Source: Candidatus Nitricoxidireducens bremensis (GTDB taxonomy: Bacteria > Pseudomonadota > Gammaproteobacteria > Burkholderiales > Rhodocyclaceae). Taken from it: DNA of 64,000 bases. The translations under genes were made by a program, and so were the position numbers. Below, one piece after another: positions 58,780-64,000 of the stretch (positions are counted from its first letter, which is position 1; each line of letters starts with the position of its first letter). Below the pieces are notes generated by a model. It saw only the letters and a list, made by a program, of their open reading frames with translations. It was not told the DNA's origin and did no database searches. The stretch spans positions 1-64,000 of the forward strand of contig JAOTRT010000008.1 in assembly GCA_030247725.1 (NCBI GenBank). Reading direction: 5' to 3'.

Positions 58780-59991
58780 TCAATTGGACCGACTCAATCG
58801 CGGAAACCACCGCGACAGACGAAAGTCGCCATGGATCAGTCCGTGCGCTACCAGGCCTGCTGCCAGTCCCCAGAACGCACCGCCCAGTCCGAACAGCGTG
58901 ATATTGGCCGCAGTCGCGAGGAAGGTGATCAGCGCAGTTTCGCGGCCGCGCAGATCGACCAGTGCCGTGGCAAGGCTGCCTCCAATCGCACCGAGCAAAG
59001 CCAGGCCGGCCAGCGTGGTGATAAAGGTCGGCGGCAGCACCACAAACAAGGCTGCCAGCGTCGTGCCGAAGACGCCAACGAGGATGTAGAAGACCCCGCA
59101 GGCAAGGCCGGCGATATAGCGCTTTTTGGCATCTTCGTGCGATTCCTTGCCGGTGCAGATCGCCGCCGTAATCGCCGCGACGTTGAACGCATGCGAGCCG
59201 AACGGGGCCATCAACAGCGAGCCGAAGCCAGTCACGGTGAGGATTGGATTGGCGCTGGTCTTGAAGCCATCGTTACGCAGCACCAACATGCCCGGCATGT
59301 ACTGGCCGGTCAGCGTGATGACGAACAGAGGGAAGGCGACACTGAGCAGCGCGGTCATCGAGAAAGCGGGGGACGTGAATACCGGCATGGCCAGCTCCAG
59401 CACCACGCTTTTGAAGCTGACCTGTCCCATCCCAAGCAGGAGCGCGATGCCGGCGATTAGTACGCCGACGATCGCATAGCGTGCGGTGAAACGCCGCAAC
59501 AAGGCATAGGTGAGTATCAAGGCGCCGACGAGCAAAGGGTCCATGCCCGCGCCGCCAAAGGCGCCGATACCGAAGCGTAGCAGAATGCCGGCGAGCAGCC
59601 CTGCGGCGATACCGGGCGGAATCAGCTTCACGACCCGCTCAAAATAGCCCGACGCTCCCAGCGCAATAAAGCCGATGGCGGACAGCATGTAGGCGCCGAT
59701 CATTTCCGCGTAGGGCGTATTCGGCAGCACGGCTATGAGGAAGGCCGCGCCTGGCGTGGACCAGGCGGTAATGATCGGTTCGCGATAGCGGAAACTCAGC
59801 CAGGCGCCGGTCAAGCCGACGCCAATCGAGATCGACCATATCCATGAAGCCGTCTGCTCGGGACTGAGCCCCGCCACCTTCGCTCCCTGAAATACCAGGA
59901 TGAACGTGCCGCCGTAATTGACGATAACGGAGATGAGCGCCGCGATGATCGGGTGCGTCAGGTCCACAGGCCGGATGGAATCGGTAGTCAT
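58780..59991 (-). CDS. benE: BenE-type benzoate/proton symporter
   Basis: 403-residue membrane protein of the BenE family, with about 12 hydrophobic segments. Family features include AWSTPGAAFLIA near residue 75, GSHAFNVAAITAAICTG and the second half-repeat LVGALILTYALL. BenE imports benzoate and related aromatic acids with protons, but no catabolic genes follow. ATG 59991 is preferred; an upstream extension to 60054 has no membrane or family sequence. Divergent from the MocR-type regulator. Confidence 0.9.
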   Translation of the reverse strand: MTTDSIRPVDLTHPIIAALISVIVNYGGTFILVFQGAKVAGLSPEQTASWIWSISIGVGLTGAWLSFRYREPIITAWSTPGAAFLIAVLPNTPYAEMIGAYMLSAIGFIALGASGYFERVVKLIPPGIAAGLLAGILLRFGIGAFGGAGMDPLLVGALILTYALLRRFTARYAIVGVLIAGIALLLGMGQVSFKSVVLELAMPVFTSPAFSMTALLSVAFPLFVITLTGQYMPGMLVLRNDGFKTSANPILTVTGFGSLLMAPFGSHAFNVAAITAAICTGKESHEDAKKRYIAGLACGVFYILVGVFGTTLAALFVVLPPTFITTLAGLALLGAIGGSLATALVDLRGRETALITFLATAANITLFGLGGAFWGLAAGLVAHGLIHGDFRLSRWFPRLSRSN

Positions 59992-60021
59992 GCGTCGCGT
60001 CCTTGAATGTGATTGGATTGC

Positions 60022-60049
60022 ATGGCGCACAGAATGCCTGCAAAATGGC
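60022..60049 (+). promoter_or_regulatory. Possible MocR operator repeats
   Basis: Three direct pentamers ATGGC, ATGCC, ATGGC begin at 60022, 60034 and 60045, that is at 12- and 11-base steps, about one helix turn apart, in the 115-base benE/mocR intergenic region. MocR regulators usually bind direct repeats in such divergent spacers. Confidence 0.4.
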
Positions 60050-60106
60050 CTCATTCAAATATCCACTTATTTAAATATTAAAGACCACTTTGGACGGGAG
60101 TCCCGC

Positions 60107-61600
60107 ATGAAGACGCGTATCACCGCTTATCCGATCTGGAATCGCTTTCAGCGGTCGCCTGATGACCCGCTGTCCTTGCGTGAGCAACTGGTACGGTTTT
60201 TTCGCAAAGGAGTGGCCGACGGCACCTTGCAACCCGGTATTCGGCTACCGGCCTCGCGCGTGCTGGCGCAGGAACTCGGCTTGTCGCGGATTACCGTCTC
60301 CGGTGCTTATGAGCAGCTTGTCGCAGAAGGCTTTCTGGAAGCACGACGGGGAGCTGGTACCTATGTAGCGGCACGGATTGCCGAGCAAAAACTGCGTTCA
60401 TCTATGCCATCGTCCCAGGTACGACAGCGTACGCCAATATCGGTACGGGCGCGTCGTCTGACAGGGATAGATTCCATGTCGATGGCGCGTGCGACATGGC
60501 CGCTCACGCCCGGTCTGCCGGCGCTGGATGCGTTCCCCTATGCGCTCTGGGGCCGCCTCGAAGGCCGCTTCTGGCGTCGCCGGCCCACTCCTGACCTCTC
60601 TTACGGCGATCCGCAGGGCTTTTTGCCGTTGCGCGAGGCCTTGGCAGAGTATCTGGGTGCCGCGCGCGGCGTTGTCTGCAATGCGCACCAGATCGTCATC
60701 GCGCCCGGGGCGCAAGCGGGGGTTTCGATCGCAACGCTGGCACTGACCGATGTAGGTGATCGCGTCTGGGTCGAAAATCCCGGATACGATGCCGCATACC
60801 GTAGCCTGGTTCTTGCCGGGGTAGCTGCGGTGGGTATCGGCGTCGATGCCGAAGGGCTGGATGTTAATGATGGACGGAATCGCGCTCCCGACGCGCGACT
60901 CGCCATGGTGTCTCCATCGCATCAATACCCGCTGGGCGTCACCATGAGCCTGGCACGCCGTCTCGCGTTGCTGCAATGGGCCAACGAGGCCAGCGCATTC
61001 ATCCTTGAAGACGACTACGACAGCGAATTTCGCTATGAATGCGCGCCGACGCCCGCGCTCAAGGCGCTTGATGGCGACAACGGACGCGTGATTTACATTG
61101 GCACGCTCAGCAAGCTGCTCGCCCCTGGTTTGAGGCTTGGCTTCCTGGTCGCTCCCGACGACTTGATCGACGCGCTATGCGCCGTACGCAATGGTACTGA
61201 CCATCGTGTTCCGATACCGCTTCAGGCCACGGCGGCCGACTTCATCGGCAATGGTCATCTAGGCGCGCACATTCGGCGCTCCAAAGTGCTCTACGCCGAA
61301 CGGCGCGCCGCGTTGCTGTCCGCCATCAATTCGGAAGGTAGCGACTGGCTGACCATGCCGACAGCTTCAACCGGGCTACACATGGTCACCGAGTTGCCTG
61401 ACTGTTGCAGCGATCAGGCGCTGGCGGCCGCCGCACGGATGCGGCAGATTGGCGTGACTCCCTTGTCGGGATATTTTATCGATGCCTCCAAATCGCAACG
61501 ACCGGGGCTGTTGATGGGATTCGGGAATACCCGCCCGGAATCGATGAAGGGGGCGATTCGGACGCTATGTCGTCTGATCGAAGCAGGGAGCGAATGCTGA
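60107..61600 (+). CDS. MocR-type PLP-dependent transcription regulator
   Basis: 497 residues: N-terminal GntR-type winged helix (LSRITVSGAYEQLVAEGFLEARRGAGTYV), a linker and an aminotransferase-I-like domain with the PLP aspartate in LEDDYDSEFRYE and the PLP lysine K336 in GTLSKLLAPGLRLGF. This is the MocR/PdxR/GabR architecture. GGGAG precedes the ATG. Divergent orientation from benE suggests it controls that gene; the metabolic signal is unknown. It is followed by 900 bases without a supported gene. Confidence 0.9.
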   Translation: MKTRITAYPIWNRFQRSPDDPLSLREQLVRFFRKGVADGTLQPGIRLPASRVLAQELGLSRITVSGAYEQLVAEGFLEARRGAGTYVAARIAEQKLRSSMPSSQVRQRTPISVRARRLTGIDSMSMARATWPLTPGLPALDAFPYALWGRLEGRFWRRRPTPDLSYGDPQGFLPLREALAEYLGAARGVVCNAHQIVIAPGAQAGVSIATLALTDVGDRVWVENPGYDAAYRSLVLAGVAAVGIGVDAEGLDVNDGRNRAPDARLAMVSPSHQYPLGVTMSLARRLALLQWANEASAFILEDDYDSEFRYECAPTPALKALDGDNGRVIYIGTLSKLLAPGLRLGFLVAPDDLIDALCAVRNGTDHRVPIPLQATAADFIGNGHLGAHIRRSKVLYAERRAALLSAINSEGSDWLTMPTASTGLHMVTELPDCCSDQALAAAARMRQIGVTPLSGYFIDASKSQRPGLLMGFGNTRPESMKGAIRTLCRLIEAGSEC

Positions 61601-62116
61601 ACATTGGCTGTTCTGTCAATTGAACGTGTGCGGCAGCAATGTAATCAGGAGGCCGCCATACTGCTTGTGAAAGTCATCAGACGACTCTGGGTCGGCTCCG
61701 GTAGTTCCCAAACATAGTTTGCGCAGTCCGCTTCGGCCAAGGTGCCGACTGTTGATGGCGGCATGAGGCAGTTCATCGGCCACTGCGGACCTTGGACTTC
61801 CAGCCTGACTCAGGCGGCATTGCGGCAGTTATCAATAACAAACGGCTTCACGATCCGCGGAGCCCGTTGCTCGTGGGAAGGTTGGAATATGCGGATATGC
61901 TGCCAGAAGACGGGGACGTTCAGTCCTCACTTTTCTAACCACAACGGTCCCCATCAATCTTCATCTCGAGTCGGCTTGCTACCAGGATTCTTGGCGATCA
62001 AACAACACATATCGTTCGACCGGATTGGTCCAGCACTTGTCGGCCAACAGTCGTTGCGAGTGACTGCTGTACTTTGCTATCTGCCTTTGAACCGCTGATG
62101 GCTAGATCGTCTCTTC

Positions 62117-62242
62117 AGGGCACGAAGTGTGAGTTCGCGGAAGGCGAAGCTGCCGTTCATTGGGGGCACTAGGCCGAACGGCAGGTAACCGGTTCACTGC
62201 CGACCGATCAGGAGTACGCCATTAACGTCTGCTCTGGCCGAG
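62117..62242 (-). repeat. 126-bp inverted repeat, right copy
   Basis: Reverse complement of 54855-54980 with no mismatch over 126 bases. The two copies enclose 7.1 kb of cargo (54981-62116). Confidence 0.9.
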
Positions 62243-62287
62243 AAGCTGCTGTTCAGTATTTGTACTGTGTAACCGCCGAAATGTGAC

Positions 62288-62342
62288 AAATGCCCAAGAT
62301 ATGCCGAGATGACGAATGGCTACAGTAAATCTTTGGGCATTT
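62288..62342 (+). repeat. Stem-loop near the right end
   Basis: AAATGCCCAAGAT (from 62288) pairs with ATCTTTGGGCATTT (to 62342) with one extra base in the stem and a loop of about 28 bases. Purpose unclear. Confidence 0.5.
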
Positions 62343-62416
62343 CTATCTCGTGGCCTGCCACGATTATGACGAATAATGCATTTCCGAAAAAAGCTGTGAT
62401 AGGATTGGATCGCTGC

Positions 62417-62439
62417 GGGTGTTACAAGCTGGTGTTACA
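62417..62439 (+). repeat. Putative integrase arm-type sites, right
   Basis: GGGTGTTACA (62417-62426) and TGGTGTTACA (62430-62439), starting 13 bases apart, match the left pair at 47688-47710 in sequence, spacing and orientation. Confidence 0.65.
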
Positions 62440-62502
62440 TCGTTTTGAGGTGGTTTCGCCAGTATGTTGTTTTGATTGTGTTTTCTTTGGTAACAGGGAA
62501 AA

Positions 62503-62520
62503 TCCCGTCCACTCCGCCAA
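62503..62520 (+). repeat. Right attachment repeat (attR core)
   Basis: Exact copy of the 18 bases at 47607-47624, including the CCA end of tRNA-Asp. Confidence 0.9.
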
Positions 62521-62528
62521 GTCTTCAT

Positions 62529-62556
62529 GCAAACGCCGCCTCCGGGCGGCGTTTGC
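62529..62556 (+). terminator. Stem-loop resembling the displaced tRNA-Asp terminator
   Basis: A 12-bp perfect stem (62529-62540 with 62545-62556) with loop TCCG starts 8 bases after the right attachment core. Before integration it would have stood just after the tRNA-Asp gene, so it is probably that gene's original terminator. Confidence 0.7.
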
Positions 62557-62661
62557 ATTTGTGCCGCCGTCGCTGGCAAAATGCCTGGCCGCGTTTCGCG
62601 GCGATGTCTTGCCGCCGACAGGAAGCGCGGCCAGTCCAGGTTGCCCTCGAAATCCGCCACC

Positions 62662-63363
62662 ATGACAAACAGCAGCGACGAAGTCCTACACGTTCATCTT
62701 GTCGAAGACGATGCCGACCTGCGGGAGGAAATGGTCTTCGGGCTTGCCGGCCTCGGTTTCGAGGCCACCGGCTTCGGCAGCGCCGAGGCTTTCTACCGGG
62801 GCCAGCTGGGGGCGCCCTGCGACATCGCCGTCATCGATGTGGGCTTGCCGGGCGAGGACGGCTTCTCCATCGCCGCCCATCTGCGCGCCACCAGCCGCGT
62901 CGGCATCGTCATGCTCACCGCCCGCAGCCAGCTGGAAGACCGCCTGCGCGGCCTCAAGGATGCGGACCTTTACATGGTCAAGCCGGTGGACCTGCTGGAA
63001 CTGGCGGCCTCCCTGCGCAGCCTCGGGCGGCGTCTCAAGGAGGCCCAGCCCGAGCGGCGCGCCGGCGGCGAATGGCGGCTGGCGGACGAGGATTGGACGC
63101 TGTATGCGCCTTCCGGCACGGGGATACATCTGACGGCTTCCGAGCGCATGCTGATGCAGGCCCTGTTCGTCAACCGGGACAAGGCCGTGTCGCGCGAGAG
63201 CATCGCCGCGGCCCTCGGCGGCGATATCTACGATTACGACCTGCATCGCCTGGAAACCCTCATCAGCCGCCTGCGCAAGAAGGCGTCCGACGTCGGGCTT
63301 TCGCTGCCGTTGCGCGCCGTGCGCGGTATCGGCTACCTCTTCAGTCCGCGCTCGGGCCGCTGA
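62662..63363 (+). CDS. OmpR-family response regulator
   Basis: 233 residues: receiver domain (EDD near residue 18, phosphoacceptor Asp in AVIDVGLPGEDGF, Lys in MVKPVD) and a winged-helix DNA-binding domain (about 140-230) with LTASERMLMQALFVNRDKAVSRESI and VRGIGYLF. The cognate kinase is not in the window. The ATG at 62662 is chosen because the receiver fold begins directly after; upstream reading to 62527 is not conserved-looking. First gene after the island. Confidence 0.9.
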   Translation: MTNSSDEVLHVHLVEDDADLREEMVFGLAGLGFEATGFGSAEAFYRGQLGAPCDIAVIDVGLPGEDGFSIAAHLRATSRVGIVMLTARSQLEDRLRGLKDADLYMVKPVDLLELAASLRSLGRRLKEAQPERRAGGEWRLADEDWTLYAPSGTGIHLTASERMLMQALFVNRDKAVSRESIAAALGGDIYDYDLHRLETLISRLRKKASDVGLSLPLRAVRGIGYLFSPRSGR

Positions 63364-63409
63364 AGGCTTGCGCCGGCAGCCCGGGCCGCCGGCGCCGGCT
63401 CCTGCCGCC

Positions 63410-64000
63410 TCAGACGGCGGCCAGGGCCTGTTCCAGATCCGCCTTGATGTCGTCGATGTGCTCAAGGCCGATGGACAGGCGCACCATGTCGACGGAGACG
63501 CCGGCCTTCTTCAATTCCTCGGGCGAGAGCTGGCGATGGGTGGTGCTGGCCGGATGGCAGGCCAGGGACTTGGCATCGCCGATGTTCACCAGGCGCGTGA
63601 CCAGCTTCAATGCATCCTGGAAACGGCCGCCGGCCTCGATGCCGCCCTTGACGCCGAAGGAGAGGATGCCGGAGGCGCGTCCGCCCATGTATTTCTTCGC
63701 CAGGGCGTGCTCGGGATGGTCCGGCAGGCCGGCGTAGTTCACCCAGCCCACCTTGGCATTGCCCTTGAGGAACTCGGCGACGGCCTGGGTGTTGTCGCAG
63801 ATGCGGTCCATGCGCACGGCGAGCGTCTCGATGCCCTGGAGGATCAGGAAGCTGTTGAAGGGCGAGATGGCGGCGCCGGTGTTGCGCAGGGGCACCACGC
63901 GGGCGCGGCCGATGTAGGCCGCCGGGCCGAGGGCTTCGGTATAGACGACGCCGTGGTAGGAGACGTCCGGCGTGTTGAGGCGCTTGAAGCGCTCCTTGTG
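63410..64000 (-). CDS. metY: O-acetylhomoserine sulfhydrylase-type enzyme, 3' part
   Basis: The C-terminal about 196 residues of a PLP-dependent Cys/Met-metabolism enzyme; the 5' end lies beyond the window. Typical MetY segments are YHGVVYTEALGPAAYIGRARVV, NTGAAISPFNSFLILQGIETL, SFGVKGG and HPASTTHRQLSPEELKKAGV, and DMVRLSIGLEHIDDI near the end. MetY makes homocysteine from O-acetylhomoserine and sulphide. The residues MetY shares with MetZ/MetB make the exact specificity tentative. Confidence 0.88.
   Translation of the reverse strand, partial: HKERFKRLNTPDVSYHGVVYTEALGPAAYIGRARVVPLRNTGAAISPFNSFLILQGIETLAVRMDRICDNTQAVAEFLKGNAKVGWVNYAGLPDHPEHALAKKYMGGRASGILSFGVKGGIEAGGRFQDALKLVTRLVNIGDAKSLACHPASTTHRQLSPEELKKAGVSVDMVRLSIGLEHIDDIKADLEQALAAV

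Larger units (their letters stand above)
61601..62502. other. Non-coding right end of the island
   Basis: About 900 bases in which I can support no gene. It carries the right copy of the 126-bp inverted repeat (62117-62242), a stem-loop (62288-62342) and the right arm-type sites (62417-62439). An open frame at 61742-62098 has no recognisable product. The rest may be decayed sequence. Confidence 0.6.
47607..62520 (+). mobile_element. tRNA-Asp-integrated genomic island (about 14.9 kb)
   Basis: Bounded by an 18-bp direct repeat of the tRNA-Asp 3' end. A tyrosine integrase gene begins 130 bases from the left repeat and reads inward, the standard layout. Content: four recombinases, orf314, an XRE-type regulator, an O-acylation gene pair and a BenE transporter with a MocR regulator. 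Parts (for example 56.7-57.7 kb) are visibly richer in A+T than the flanking chromosome. A stem-loop resembling the tRNA-Asp terminator sits just outside the right repeat. Confidence 0.9.

Noticed and set aside
58756..58781. GACTGGT/ACCAGTC dyad at the end of benE
   Set aside because: The stem is only 7 bp with a 12-base loop and no T tract, too weak to call a terminator.
61742..62098. 118-codon plus-strand frame near the island's right end
   Set aside because: Composition rich in Cys, Ser and His without any recognisable domain, no ribosome-binding site and no neighbour support.

Overview
The window is a GC-rich proteobacterial chromosome segment. Its gene order (rlmN-pilF-rodZ-ispG-hisS-yfgM-bamB-der, hfq-hflX-hflK-hflC-hisZ-purA, bamD divergent from rluD, phaC-phaB-phaB-phaR) points to a betaproteobacterium, most likely of the Rhodocyclales (Azoarcus/Thauera relatives). 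That placement is inferred from gene order and protein style, not from a search.

Layout. 1-2200: accA and tilS. 2187-8006: a C4-dicarboxylate TRAP transport locus, with the two-component pair dctS-dctR on the minus strand divergent from dctP-dctQ-dctM, closed by a terminator. 8189-17123: a tight housekeeping run from ndk to der, in which many genes overlap the previous stop by 4 bases with GTGA or ATGA junctions. 17158-25458: a DUF2249 gene with a well-placed FNR-type promoter, the hfq-hfl-hisZ-purA run, and a sensor kinase with a periplasmic c-type haem motif whose promoter predicts a leaderless mRNA. 25472-37338: a small unknown gene, a candidate small RNA, a STAS protein, tRNA-Leu, rnr, rlmB, a 3-hydroxyacyl-CoA dehydrogenase, bamD/rluD with overlapping divergent start codons, pgeF, a ZIP metal transporter and a PAS-GGDEF protein. 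37374-45036: polyhydroxyalkanoate synthesis and regulation (phaC, two phaB copies, phaR), then rimO, a patatin-like protein and a FAD-linked oxidase. 45107-47623: tRNA-Ala, tRNA-Glu, a DUF3301 protein, a chemoreceptor and tRNA-Asp.

47607-62520 is an integrated genomic island of about 14.9 kb. Its ends are an 18-bp direct repeat of the tRNA-Asp 3' end, and a perfect stem-loop that looks like the former tRNA-Asp terminator sits just beyond the right end. The island carries four site-specific recombinases (an integrase next to the tRNA, a second tyrosine recombinase that seems to lack catalytic residues, a large serine recombinase preceded by two small coupled genes, and a short tyrosine recombinase), an unrecognised 314-residue protein, an XRE-type regulator with repeated operator-like motifs, and cargo: an MBOAT/SGNH O-acylation pair and a BenE-type transporter divergent from a MocR-type regulator. 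A perfect 126-bp inverted repeat encloses the cargo. After the island the chromosome resumes with an OmpR-type response regulator and a metY-like gene cut by the window edge.

No CRISPR array, rRNA operon or toxin-antitoxin pair was seen. The least explained parts are the recombinase/orf314 module, the inverted repeat around the cargo, the candidate small RNA and the haem-sensing kinase.
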